Of a stretch of 46,238 bases of DNA, positions 35,273-43,148 are shown piece by piece. The stretch lies in NCBI GenBank assembly GCA_017521125.1, contig JAFXDV010000017.1:1-46238 (forward strand), written 5' to 3'. This DNA comes from Clostridia bacterium. GTDB taxonomy: Bacteria > Bacillota > Clostridia > Oscillospirales > Acutalibacteraceae. Under the pieces are notes generated by a model. That model ran no database searches, was not told the DNA's origin, and saw only the letters and a list, made by a program, of their open reading frames with translations. The stretch's first letter is position 1. The number at the start of each line of letters is the position of its first letter. Made by a program: the position numbers and the translations under genes.

Positions 35273-35698
35273 ATGAATTTAGGATTATTAGCAACAGCAC
35301 TCACTATGGGTATTGCAGCAATCGGCTCTGCTATCGGAATCGGTATTGCAGGTCAGGCATCAATTGGTTCTTGGAAAAAATGTTATATGAACAATAAAGC
35401 CGCTCCGTTTATTTTAACGGTTTTTGCCGGTGCTCCTCTTACACAGACAATTTACGGTTTTCTTTTAATGCAACAAATGAAGGCGTCAACCGCCGACCCT
35501 GCATTTTTATTAGGACTTGGAATTGCTTCTGGTGTAGCTATGGCAGCTTCTGCTGTATTTCAGGGTAAAGCAGGTGCCGCAGGCGCAGATGCATTAGCTG
35601 AAACAGGAAAAGGCTTTTCGCAGTACATCACAGTCGTAGGTCTCTGTGAAACAGTAGCCCTCTTCGCTCTCGTTTTCAGTATGGTAGCTTTAGGCTAA
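35273..35698 (+). CDS. atpK: V-type ATP synthase subunit K (ion-binding ring), Na+-type signature
   Basis: The protein has 141 residues and is a fused double hairpin with four membrane helices. The proton/sodium carboxylate is Glu in LCETVALF. Three further residues match the sodium ligands of the Enterococcus hirae NtpK ring: Thr and Gln in APLTQTIYG and Gln in VFQGKAGAAG. Sodium coupling is therefore likely (inference from ligand pattern). Its AAGGAG site follows the atpI stop closely. Confidence 0.93.
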   Translation: MNLGLLATALTMGIAAIGSAIGIGIAGQASIGSWKKCYMNNKAAPFILTVFAGAPLTQTIYGFLLMQQMKASTADPAFLLGLGIASGVAMAASAVFQGKAGAAGADALAETGKGFSQYITVVGLCETVALFALVFSMVALG

Positions 35699-35712
35699 AA
35701 CACATACAAATT

Positions 35713-35747
35713 AAAAACGCTCAAGATTTAATCTTGGGCGCTTTTAA
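35713..35747 (+). terminator. Terminator of the V-ATPase operon
   Basis: AAAACGCTCAAGAT pairs with ATCTTGGGCGCTTTT (one G-T). Confidence 0.75.
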
Positions 35748-35770
35748 TTGTGGTTTAATAACATTTTCTA

Positions 35771-35799
35771 TTGCAAAATAGATTGCTAACTACTATAAT
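35771..35799 (+). promoter_or_regulatory. Predicted promoter of the MBL-fold gene
   Basis: TTGCAA (35771-35776) and TATAAT (35794-35799) have a 17-base spacer. Confidence 0.6.
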
Positions 35800-35850
35800 G
35801 ATTATATATATTTTTTAATATTGCAATGTCAAGAAAAAAGGAGCCGTTAT

Positions 35851-37029
35851 ATGAATATTCCAGAATATAAATCACTTTCAGGTGAATTTTCTCCTGTGTC
35901 AGACATTATAAAAGGCCATAAATTATTGCGCATAGACAATACTACCGCAGAGGAATGTATTGCATATACAAAAACTCTTGAAAAAGAAGGCTTTGTTCTT
36001 CATGAAGCAAATGAAATTCCCTCTCAAACAGATAAAAATCTTTTTTATATTTATAAGTGCGGTAATTGTGTTTTGTCTATGTTTTGGATTGCAACCTACA
36101 ACAGACTATACATAGCAACTTCCGATACTGAAACATTACCAATTTCAAAAAGATTTGCAGATACAACAGACTATGAGACAAATTCCGAGGTTACACAACT
36201 TAAACTTAGCCAAGGCTATGTTTGGGCTATAAAGATGCGTGATGGAAACATAGTCCTTATAGATGGTGATCTAAGAGACGACAAGGATACGACAGAGCTA
36301 TACAACTATCTTAAAGAAAATGCCAAACCTGACGGAAAAGCCAGAATCGATATGTGGATATTTACTCATCCCGACATTGACCATATCAGTTTAACTCCTG
36401 AATTTTTAAAGGATTATGGTGATAAAGTTGAAATCTCTGCCTTTGCATATCAGTTCTTGGATTCTGACAAGGCACAGTATACCTATGTCGCACCTGAGAT
36501 AATTCAAAAGGACATTGTGAAACTTGAGGAAAATATAAGTAAATATTGTTCAAATACACCTGTTTACTGTCTCCACACAGGGCAAAAATTCTACTATTCG
36601 GGCGCAGAAATAGAAATTCTTCTTACACCTGATATATTGTATCCACGAGTTTATAAAAGTGCAAATGACGCCAGTGCCGCACTTAGAGTAAGTTTTGAAA
36701 ATGGTAAAACGGCTATCTTTTTGGGAGATTGTATGAAATATTCTTGCAAGGAGTTAGCGAATATTTACGGAGACTATCTTAAAAGTGACATAATGCAGGT
36801 TACACATCATGGACTGCTTGGCGGAGAACTTGGATTATATAAGCTAATTGACCCCGAAATTTGCTTGTGGTCAACCTCTGAAAGTCGTTTTATGGGAACT
36901 TTCGAGGCAGAAGCATACCATTATTGCTTGGGCGAGGGCGGTTGCGACTACAATGCTTGGCTTAGAGATGATTCTATACGTAAAAGAGAACACTACCACC
37001 TGGGCCAAGTTGCTACTATTCGTATATAG
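35851..37029 (+). CDS. Metallo-beta-lactamase-fold hydrolase
   Basis: The protein has 392 residues from ATG 35851, with AAAAGGAG eight bases upstream; a TTG ten codons earlier is unlikely. The first 100 residues are not recognised. The metal motif is FTHPDIDHISL (HxDxDH type), followed by GKTAIFLGDCM and VTHHGLLGG. These resemble the MBL domains of ComEC-like proteins and other intracellular hydrolases. No signal peptide or membrane helix is seen. Substrate unknown. It is a single-gene unit with its own promoter and terminator. Confidence 0.82.
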   Translation: MNIPEYKSLSGEFSPVSDIIKGHKLLRIDNTTAEECIAYTKTLEKEGFVLHEANEIPSQTDKNLFYIYKCGNCVLSMFWIATYNRLYIATSDTETLPISKRFADTTDYETNSEVTQLKLSQGYVWAIKMRDGNIVLIDGDLRDDKDTTELYNYLKENAKPDGKARIDMWIFTHPDIDHISLTPEFLKDYGDKVEISAFAYQFLDSDKAQYTYVAPEIIQKDIVKLEENISKYCSNTPVYCLHTGQKFYYSGAEIEILLTPDILYPRVYKSANDASAALRVSFENGKTAIFLGDCMKYSCKELANIYGDYLKSDIMQVTHHGLLGGELGLYKLIDPEICLWSTSESRFMGTFEAEAYHYCLGEGGCDYNAWLRDDSIRKREHYHLGQVATIRI

Positions 37030-37041
37030 CAAAACAAAGAA

Positions 37042-37066
37042 ACACCGACGTTGTCGGTGTTTTTCT
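37042..37066 (+). terminator. Terminator of the MBL-fold gene
   Basis: ACACCGAC pairs with GTCGGTGT and is followed by TTTTTC. Confidence 0.8.
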
Positions 37067-37083
37067 ATTTTTCGGTTTATAAC

Positions 37084-37098
37084 AGGCGAGGGGAGTCG
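37084..37098. repeat. 15-bp copy of the tmRNA 3' end
   Basis: AGGCGAGGGGAGTCG is identical to 37277-37291 within ssrA. A hairpin cassette starts right after it. Confidence 0.7.
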
Positions 37099-37230
37099 CT
37101 CTTGAATTTTGCAAAGCAATTTGATAAAAAAGCGAGTCTATGCTTTGCAAAATTCTTCGGTCACCGCACAAAAACAATTCGCTGGATTGTTTTTGTTGCT
37201 GCGTTCGACTCACCCTCTCTATATTCAACG
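37099..37230. repeat. Hairpin cassette beside tmRNA
   Basis: A perfect 14-bp palindrome GAATTTTGCAAAGC/GCTTTGCAAAATTC (37104-37155) is followed by AAAAACAAT/ATTGTTTTT (37170-37194) and a tail GCTGCGTTCGACTCACCCTC. The layout is like that at 14428-14579. Short frames read across it are not convincing as genes. Confidence 0.6.
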
Positions 37231-37266
37231 AAAAACAAGAGGCACCGTAAAAAACGGCACCTCTTG
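37231..37266 (-). terminator. Terminator of tmRNA
   Basis: On the minus strand CAAGAGGTGCCGT pairs with ACGGTGCCTCTTG, using two G-U pairs that exist only in minus-strand RNA, followed by TTTTTCG. Confidence 0.8.
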
Positions 37267-37270
37267 TCTT

Positions 37271-37620
37271 TGGTGGAGGCGAGGGGAGTCGAACCCCTGT
37301 CCAAAAATCTGTCCTTACAGACGTCTCCGAGCGCAGATGGTCCTTAACGTTCCCTCGGCAAAACGGCGGCCATCAGCCGAAATGCCTTAGTAGCCGATGA
37401 TACCTGACAGAGCTATCGGCATGACTCTGTTCATGTGCACCGCTAATCGACGCCCTTCTCAGCTCGCGGTACTTCCGAGTCGGACGGCTGCTAAAAATTA
37501 AGCAGCAAGAGCAACTTTATTGTTGTCGTTTAATTTTTAAAAATTGCGGCTTTTATAGCGGTACCGCACCGCTGCTCGCTTTCCGTAATTTCAAATCCCT
37601 GTCGAAACCTTTACGCCCCC
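37271..37620 (-). ncRNA. ssrA: tmRNA (transfer-messenger RNA)
   Basis: The RNA is about 350 nt. The 5' end GGGGGCG pairs with CGCCTCC before A-CCA at the 3' end, and the T-arm carries GTTCGAC. The messenger part on the minus strand reads AAC GAC AAC AAT AAA GTT GCT CTT GCT GCT TAA (37530-37498), giving a tag ending NDNNKVALAA. It rescues stalled ribosomes and marks the peptides for proteolysis. It lies 13 bases downstream of smpB on the same strand, so they probably form one unit. Confidence 0.95.
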
Positions 37621-37633
37621 ATATATTTTAGTA

Positions 37634-38095
37634 TTACCGGTTTTGCTCCTTTAATGCTCTTGCAATATCTCTGTTAGCTGCTTTTTCTGCAGCAACCGCA
37701 CGCTTGTCATAAAGCTTCTTACCTTTACAAAGACCTAACTGCACCTTTACAAGAGAGCCTTTAAAATAAAGGGAGAGTGGAACAAGAGCCAAGCCCTGTT
37801 GTTTAACCAGACCGAAGAGTCGCATAATCTCTTTTTTGTGTAAAAGAAGACGGCGGACTCTAAGCGGGTCCTTATTAAAAATATTTCCATGCTCATAAGG
37901 GCTGATGTGCATTTGTTTTATAAGCATTTGGCCGTTATCAACACTGCACCATGAATCTTTAAGGTTTACTCCGCCCTGTCTAATAGACTTAATTTCGGTA
38001 CCTGTAAGCTCAATTCCTGCCTCGATGCTTTCAATGACAAAATATTCGTGAAAAGCATTCTTGTTAGTAGCAATAGTCTTAGTATTTTCTCCCAC
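37634..38095 (-). CDS. smpB: SsrA-binding protein
   Basis: The protein has 153 residues from the GTG at 38095, nine bases after AAAGGAGG; a GTG three codons earlier overlaps that site. Motifs are [43 protein letters not shown] and [11 protein letters not shown], and the C-terminal basic tail ([17 protein letters not shown]). It delivers tmRNA to stalled ribosomes. The neighbouring ssrA gene fits this role exactly. Confidence 0.95.
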   Translation of the reverse strand: MGENTKTIATNKNAFHEYFVIESIEAGIELTGTEIKSIRQGGVNLKDSWCSVDNGQMLIKQMHISPYEHGNIFNKDPLRVRRLLLHKKEIMRLFGLVKQQGLALVPLSLYFKGSLVKVQLGLCKGKKLYDKRAVAAEKAANRDIARALKEQNR

Positions 38096-38168
38096 CGAAA
38101 GCACCTCCTTTGGTAATGAATTATAGCATAAAAAGTATATTAGTTCAAGTTTTTTAAATCGACAAAAT

Positions 38169-38199
38169 AAAACCTCTTTGAATACTCAAAGAGGTTTTA
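38169..38199 (-). terminator. Terminator of the rsmD-coaD-coiled-coil operon
   Basis: AAAACCTCTTTGA pairs with TCAAAGAGGTTTT, followed on the minus strand by ATTTTG. Confidence 0.8.
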
Positions 38200-38203
38200 A
38201 AAA

Positions 38204-38668
38204 TTACTGATTATTGTTTGTGGTTGGCATCTGCTGTTTGAGTGCTGCACGAGTCTTTCTAACTTCACCTAAGTTAGCAGTTAGATTCTCATCAGCTCTG
38301 CGCATAATGTCATCAACAAAGTCCTGAGCAGCCTTTCTCATGTCACGACTCTTAGCCTGAGCGGTTGCAATAATCTCGCTTGCCTTTTCCTGTGCAAGCT
38401 TAGTAATTTCCTCTTGAGTTACCATAGCCTTTGCACGTTCCTCGGCAGAACGAATGATTCCGTCAGCCTCACGCTTAGCGTTGGTAATAATGTCTGTGCG
38501 GTCAGCAACAATGCCACGAGCCTGTTTGATTTCACCGGGGATATTAAGACGAATATCGTCTATCAATGCACGAAGTTTTTCAACGTCAACAACAGTACGT
38601 TTGCCGGGGAATTTAATGCCTCCTTCAAGTACTTCGTCAAATTGCTCAAGTAATTCTTCGATTGTCAT
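38204..38668 (-). CDS. Coiled-coil protein linked to coaD (unknown function)
   Basis: The protein has 154 residues, nearly all helix. After a short N-terminal domain (MTIEELLEQFDEVLEGGIKF) comes a long Ala/Glu/Lys/Arg-rich coiled coil (AKREADGIIRSAEERAKAMV, AQEKASEIIATAQAKSRDM), similar in texture to DivIVA or ATP synthase stalk subunits. Such genes are often labelled ATPase in clostridial genomes, without clear evidence. It is the last gene of the rsmD-coaD unit, three bases after coaD, with GGAAAGGGAAG as ribosome site. I do not assign a function. Confidence 0.75.
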   Translation of the reverse strand: MTIEELLEQFDEVLEGGIKFPGKRTVVDVEKLRALIDDIRLNIPGEIKQARGIVADRTDIITNAKREADGIIRSAEERAKAMVTQEEITKLAQEKASEIIATAQAKSRDMRKAAQDFVDDIMRRADENLTANLGEVRKTRAALKQQMPTTNNNQ

Positions 38669-38671
38669 AAT

Positions 38672-39169
38672 TTATCTTCCCTTTCCTTTTAATCTGTTAA
38701 TTATATCTGAATGAATTGCTGCGGGGACAAAATCCGAAATATCTCCACCCATACTAGCTACCTGCTTAACCATACTGGAACTTAAATACATATTTTCTGC
38801 ACTCGTGGTAAGGAATATGGTTTCAACATTAGGATTTAGTTTTTTGTTGGTAAGTGCCATCTGGAACTCATATTCGAAATCCGACATAGCACGAAGACCC
38901 TTAACGATGGCTTTAGCATTCTTCTTAGCCGCATAATCGGCAAGTAACCCATCAAAGTAATCAACCTCAATATTTGGGAGATGAGCCACACTTTTTTTAA
39001 TCATTTCTATACGTTCTTCCACATTAAAGGAACCACTATTTTTGTGAACGTTTGACATCACAACAACAATAACCTTATCGAACATAGGGGAACTACGTGA
39101 AATAATATCCAAATGTCCCATAGTGATAGGGTCAAAACTACCGGGACAAATTGCAATAGAATTTTTCAT
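38672..39169 (-). CDS. coaD: Phosphopantetheine adenylyltransferase
   Basis: The protein has 165 residues. The nucleotidyltransferase signature is CPGSFDPITMGHLDIISR, with KGLRAMSDFEYE and the C-terminal SSSMVKQVASMGGD loop that holds ATP. It makes dephospho-CoA from 4'-phosphopantetheine, the fourth step after pantothenate kinase. The start lies two bases after the rsmD stop, a pairing common in bacteria. Confidence 0.96.
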   Translation of the reverse strand: MKNSIAICPGSFDPITMGHLDIISRSSPMFDKVIVVVMSNVHKNSGSFNVEERIEMIKKSVAHLPNIEVDYFDGLLADYAAKKNAKAIVKGLRAMSDFEYEFQMALTNKKLNPNVETIFLTTSAENMYLSSSMVKQVASMGGDISDFVPAAIHSDIINRLKGKGR

Positions 39170-39173
39170 TTAT

Positions 39174-39713
39174 CTAATTTTCCTTTTTGTAAATTGAAAT
39201 ACAAATTTTTCCGTATCTGTAATTTCGATGAAGTGTAAAATCGTTAAGCTCCTTGGGCATAGTCTCCTCTAAAGGATGTTCACAAATAATAATGCCGCTA
39301 TCCTTCATTTTTTCAGTAACCTTTAAAGCAGAACTTATAAGAAGACCTGTCTTATAGGGAGGGTCTAAAAATGCAATGTCAAACTTCTCATTCACTGATG
39401 AAAGGAAAGCGTCTGCATCGCGACGTAATACCTGAGAAACCTTTTCAAAACCAGAAGTTTTAACGTTTTCGCTACAAATTTTAACCGAATCGTTAGAGTT
39501 GTCCACAAAATAGGCAAACTTGGCACCACGGCTAAGGGCTTCAATACCCATCTGACCCGAACCTGCAAAGAGGTCTAAAAAAACACGACCCTCAACATCA
39601 AACTGAATAGCGCTGAAAACCGCCTCTTTAACCCTGTCGGTAGTAGGGCGGACTTCTATGCTGTCAAGTGGCTTTAGCCTTTTACCTTTAGCAATGCCGG
39701 TTATAACTCTCAT
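39174..39713 (-). CDS. rsmD: 16S rRNA (guanine966-N2)-methyltransferase
   Basis: The protein has 179 residues. It opens MRVITGIAKGKRLKPL and has RPTTDRVKEAVFSAI, the SAM-binding FLDLFAGSGQMGIEALSRGA, and the catalytic FLDPPYKTGL. It modifies one guanine of 16S rRNA during 30S assembly. It is the first gene of the unit and has AGGTGAT before its ATG. Confidence 0.94.
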   Translation of the reverse strand: MRVITGIAKGKRLKPLDSIEVRPTTDRVKEAVFSAIQFDVEGRVFLDLFAGSGQMGIEALSRGAKFAYFVDNSNDSVKICSENVKTSGFEKVSQVLRRDADAFLSSVNEKFDIAFLDPPYKTGLLISSALKVTEKMKDSGIIICEHPLEETMPKELNDFTLHRNYRYGKICISIYKKEN

Positions 39714-39865
39714 AATATCACCTATCTATAATATTATCTTCTAAATTAAGCATTTTGTCAACAAAAAATTACAATTATCCTATATCAACTCTTAAAAACA
39801 TTTACCTTTTTCCAAAATTTCACATAGAATGTATTGAACTTAAAAGTTCAAAAGGAGAATAAGCA

Positions 39866-40057
39866 ATGGAAGAAAATGTTTTCAAATTTGGTATTTTGAG
39901 AAAAGATGATACCCCGTGTGATGATGAATTTTTAACCGCAATAGTGTCTATTGAGGCGCAAAAATTCGGTGAAGTTTATGACACGGAAAAAGGCTTTAAA
40001 TGCGGAACAATTTTCCCTGTTTTAAATAAGCCGTTTTTGGCAGGGGGCGTGTGCTAA
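39866..40057 (+). CDS. cotJA: Spore coat-associated protein CotJA
   Basis: The protein has 63 residues. The core ATVSIEAQKFGEVYDTEKGF-like region (here AIVSIEAQKFGEVYDTEKGF) and FPVLNKPFLAGGVC match CotJA. The gene heads the cotJABC set, made in the mother cell in Bacillus under sigma-E. A CATAGAAT at 39823-39830 could be a sigma-E/K -10 element, but I cannot find a clear -35. The stop overlaps the next ATG (TAATG). Confidence 0.88.
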   Translation: MEENVFKFGILRKDDTPCDDEFLTAIVSIEAQKFGEVYDTEKGFKCGTIFPVLNKPFLAGGVC

Positions 40058-40323
40058 TGACCCCAAAATGTAAGCTTGTAAAATATATTGATGCACTTGA
40101 TTTCGCACTTTACGAAATGGTGCTTTATCTTGATACCCATCCACATGATAAAAAAGCCCTTGCTGCTTTTGAGGAATACAAAAGACGTCGCAAGGAAGCA
40201 ATAAAGGAATACGAAAGAAATTATGGACAGTATCTTAGAATGGCAAAAAAGACAAAACCCGATGGCAGTTGGAATTGGATAAAAGGACCTTGGCCTTGGG
40301 AATATGAAAAGGAGGAAGCATAA
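40057..40323 (+). CDS. cotJB: Spore coat protein CotJB
   Basis: The protein has 88 residues from ATG 40057, which overlaps the cotJA stop by one base. Motifs are YIDALDFALYEMVLYLDTHP, DKKALAAFEEYKRRRKEAIK and NWIKGPWPWEYE, the usual C-terminal ending of this family. It acts with CotJA and CotJC in the coat. Its stop overlaps the cotJC start in the same way. Confidence 0.9.
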   Translation: MTPKCKLVKYIDALDFALYEMVLYLDTHPHDKKALAAFEEYKRRRKEAIKEYERNYGQYLRMAKKTKPDGSWNWIKGPWPWEYEKEEA

Positions 40324-40931
40324 TGTGGCAATATGATAAAAAGCTTCAGTTTCCTGTAAACATTAAAAATCCTGACCCTAGAGCCGCTCAGATAATCATT
40401 ACCCAGTACGGTGGTCCCGACGGAGAACTTGGCGCTTCAATGCGTTATTTAACCCAACGCTATTCAATGCCCTATGATGACCTCAAAGGACTTTTAACGG
40501 ATGTTGGAACCGAGGAACTTGCACACCTAGAAATGATATGTGCAATGGTTCATCAGTTAACGAGAAATTTAACCCCTGAGGAAATTAAAAAGTCAGGCTT
40601 TGATAAGTATTTCGTAGACCATACCGCAGCCGTATATCCGATAGCGGCTTCGGCGCTACCCTGGAGAGCCGAGTATATTCAGGCAAAAGGCGACGTAATC
40701 ACCGACCTCCACGAAGACCTTGCTGCCGAGCAAAAAGCAAGAACAACCTATGATAACCTCCTTCGTCTAATTGACGACCCGGATATCAGAGAACCCCTAA
40801 AATTCTTAAGACAAAGAGAAATTATTCACTATCAACGCTTCGGCGAAGGCTTAGAGAGAGCAAAGGATAGATTAAATTCCAAAAACTTCTACGCTTGCAA
40901 TCCCTCTTTCGATAAAAAATGTGGCAAGTAA
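40323..40931 (+). CDS. cotJC: Spore coat protein CotJC, manganese-catalase family
   Basis: The protein has 202 residues, a ferritin-like di-metal helical bundle. Metal-ligand patterns are TEELAHLEMICAMVHQL (ExxH), DLHEDLAAEQKARTTYD, and REIIHYQRFGE. Family members have or resemble Mn-catalase activity and sit on the spore coat. It is complete and of normal length. It shows that the organism belongs to a spore-forming lineage. Confidence 0.93.
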   Translation: MWQYDKKLQFPVNIKNPDPRAAQIIITQYGGPDGELGASMRYLTQRYSMPYDDLKGLLTDVGTEELAHLEMICAMVHQLTRNLTPEEIKKSGFDKYFVDHTAAVYPIAASALPWRAEYIQAKGDVITDLHEDLAAEQKARTTYDNLLRLIDDPDIREPLKFLRQREIIHYQRFGEGLERAKDRLNSKNFYACNPSFDKKCGK

Positions 40932-40935
40932 AAAG

Positions 40936-40967
40936 AAAAAGCAGATGGGCAGCCATCTGCTTTTTTT
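40936..40967. terminator. Bidirectional terminator between cotJC and the AraC gene
   Basis: AAAAAGCAGATGG pairs with CCATCTGCTTTTT and ends in T7. Confidence 0.85.
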
Positions 40968-41784
40968 ACTGATTCTCTCTACTCATTTTTGCAAATTGCA
41001 AGGGTGTAATACCTCTGTGTTTTTTAAATTCGCTAATGAAATAGTTGCTATCGTTAAAACCACAATCAAAGGCAATTTCAGTAATGGTATACTTATTTAA
41101 AACAAGTAGCTTTTCTGCTTTTTGAAGGCGTTTAAGTTTAATGTATTTCGACACTCCAAGGCCGGTGTATTGCTTGAAGGTACGAGAAAAATAGCTGTCA
41201 CTCATAGCGCAAATTTTAGCCAAAGTATGTAGAGAAAGATTTTCATTCAAATGCGAAGAGATATATTTTGCCGCCGATTGAATTAAGGCTTCGTTGTTGG
41301 AAAGTTGTTGGGTTGCAGGGGAGTCTTGCAAACGAGAAAGTTCAATTATAATCCCACGCAAAAGATTTCTGCACTGCTCTAAATATTGATGTTCTTTGTT
41401 TTCAAATTCAGTATATATTTTTAAAAATGCGTTAAATAATTCGCTGTCATTAAAAGAAAGCAACTTTCTTTTTCCAAGTAAATTTAGCATTCCGAGATAG
41501 CGTTCACCGATAAATTCGGTAGTAAAGCATATTAGCATTCTTTTGGAGTATCTGGCATTGTCGTAAGAGGCTTTATGAATGTAACCGCTTTTTACAAAGG
41601 CGGCTTCATTTTTATTAAGATTTATAATTTCATTGTTTACAAAATATTTTGTATTTCCCTCTAAAAGCAGATATATTTCGTGATATTTGTGCAGATGCTT
41701 TTCTAAGACAAAATTTGTGCTCACTTCTTTTTCATGAATTTCGGCAAAAAAGCCTTCTGACAAATCTGCCTGAACATTGGGCAT
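40966..41784 (-). CDS. AraC-family regulator of the amino-sugar cluster
   Basis: The protein has 272 residues from ATG 41784, which has GGAGGG upstream; a longer frame reaches into the promoter. The N-terminal half is a cupin-like sensing domain (HKYHEIYLLLEGNTKYFVNN). The C-terminal 100 residues hold two helix-turn-helix motifs (SLHTLAKICAMSDSYFSRTF and ITEIAFDCGFNDSNYFISEF). It is divergent from the oxidoreductase-nagA-nagB operon and probably controls it, with a sugar or sugar phosphate as signal (inference). Confidence 0.88.
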   Translation of the reverse strand: MPNVQADLSEGFFAEIHEKEVSTNFVLEKHLHKYHEIYLLLEGNTKYFVNNEIINLNKNEAAFVKSGYIHKASYDNARYSKRMLICFTTEFIGERYLGMLNLLGKRKLLSFNDSELFNAFLKIYTEFENKEHQYLEQCRNLLRGIIIELSRLQDSPATQQLSNNEALIQSAAKYISSHLNENLSLHTLAKICAMSDSYFSRTFKQYTGLGVSKYIKLKRLQKAEKLLVLNKYTITEIAFDCGFNDSNYFISEFKKHRGITPLQFAKMSRENQ

Positions 41785-41818
41785 AGAAAACCCTCCAATA
41801 ACCATTATATCAAAGAGA

Positions 41819-41847
41819 ATAATATCATTTAGAGAAGTCAAAGTCAA
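41819..41847 (-). promoter_or_regulatory. Predicted promoter of the AraC-family gene
   Basis: On the minus strand TTGACT (41847-41842) and TATTAT (41824-41819) have a 17-base spacer. A direct repeat AAGTCA at 41835-41846 overlaps the -35 box and could be an operator. Confidence 0.6.
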
Positions 41848-41954
41848 CAAAAAAATCAAGTTTTATATCTAATTTAATGAAAAAATTATATATTTATGTT
41901 GAAATTTATGCTAAAATATAATTGTAAATTATTTAAAAAGGATGGTGCAATCAT

Positions 41955-43148
41955 ATGAAAAGATATGTACAGGTAGGATGTGGGTTTCGTGGGATATTTA
42001 GCTTCTCTGTTCCACTTGTTAAAAAATACAGCGATTACGGCGAGCTCTGCGGAGTTTATGATATAAACACAAAAAGAGCGGAGCTTGTAAGCAAATATGC
42101 TGAAAAAGACATCCCTGTATATCATGACTTTTCTACTATGCTAAAAGAGGTTAAACCGGATACGGTCATAGTTACGTCAACTGATTGTACCCACGATAAA
42201 TATATAATTGAAGCCTTAAACTTCGGTTGTGATGTAATCTGCGAAAAACCTCTTACAACCAATTTCGAAAAAAGTATTAATATTTTAGATGCAGAGAGAA
42301 AAAGCGGAAAGACTGTAACCATTACCTTTAATCTTCGTTTTCATCAGTTGTTTATGGAACTTAAAAGGCAAATAGCATCGGGTGTAATCGGTGATGTTTT
42401 AAGCATTCATTATAATTGGATGCTGGACGAGGCCCATGGTAGTGATTATTTCCATCGTTGGCACTCCCAGAGGGAAAAATCAGGCTCACTTTTAATACAC
42501 AAATCTACTCATCATTTTGATATTGCAAATTGGCTTTTGGATCAAGACCCTGTATGTGTAAACGCTTTTGGAACTAGACGAGTTTACGGAGATGTAAAAA
42601 AAGCACCTGCAAAGAGATGCCTTGAGTGCAAAGAAAAATGCAAGTTTTACTTTGATGTAATGTACAAAACCAACAAAGAGCTTTACTATGATTGCGAGTC
42701 GGAAGACGGATACTTGCGTGATAGATGTGTATTTTCAAACGAGGTAGATATAGAGGATACATTGAGTGTAAACGTTCTTTATAGCGGCGGTACCGTTATG
42801 TCGTACACCCTTAATACCAGTGCGCCCACCGAATTTATGCGAATAACACTTATGGGCACAAAGGGTAGGATAGATGCTACAACCGAGACTAACACTATAG
42901 ATATTATACTAAATAGCGGAGAAAAGAAAAACTTTGTAATCTCTCAGGACCTGCGAGGACATCACCGCAATGCAGATAATAACATAAGAGATTATCTGTT
43001 CAAAGGCGCTACTACCGAAATGTTAACCCAAGCGGCAGATCTACGTGCAGGGATTATGTCTATGAGCATTGGTGCGGCGGCAAATGTTTCTATGAAAGAA
43101 AACCGTCGAGTTTATCTTGATGAATTTTATAAGGATGTCAAGTTATGA
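41955..43148 (+). CDS. Gfo/Idh/MocA-family oxidoreductase with a cysteine-rich insertion
   Basis: The protein has 397 residues. The N-terminal Rossmann fold begins VQVGCGFRG and includes VICEKPLTTN, the family's EKP motif. A cysteine set CLECKEKCKF (about residues 222-231) and later DCESEDGYLRDRCVF could bind zinc or an Fe-S cluster. It likely oxidises or rearranges a sugar with NAD(P). It heads an operon with nagA and nagB and overlaps nagA by four bases, so an amino sugar or its conjugate is a reasonable substrate guess. Confidence 0.85.
   Translation: MKRYVQVGCGFRGIFSFSVPLVKKYSDYGELCGVYDINTKRAELVSKYAEKDIPVYHDFSTMLKEVKPDTVIVTSTDCTHDKYIIEALNFGCDVICEKPLTTNFEKSINILDAERKSGKTVTITFNLRFHQLFMELKRQIASGVIGDVLSIHYNWMLDEAHGSDYFHRWHSQREKSGSLLIHKSTHHFDIANWLLDQDPVCVNAFGTRRVYGDVKKAPAKRCLECKEKCKFYFDVMYKTNKELYYDCESEDGYLRDRCVFSNEVDIEDTLSVNVLYSGGTVMSYTLNTSAPTEFMRITLMGTKGRIDATTETNTIDIILNSGEKKNFVISQDLRGHHRNADNNIRDYLFKGATTEMLTQAADLRAGIMSMSIGAAANVSMKENRRVYLDEFYKDVKL

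Noticed and set aside
37051..37390. Two overlapping plus-strand frames of 93-98 codons
   Set aside because: They run through the hairpin cassette and antisense to the tmRNA 3' end; peptide sequence such as RGVEPLSKN is a typical false product of tRNA-like genes.
39823..39830. CATAGAAT as a sporulation-sigma -10 box for cotJ
   Set aside because: It is suggestive in context but no matching -35 is visible at the right distance, so it is not listed as a feature.
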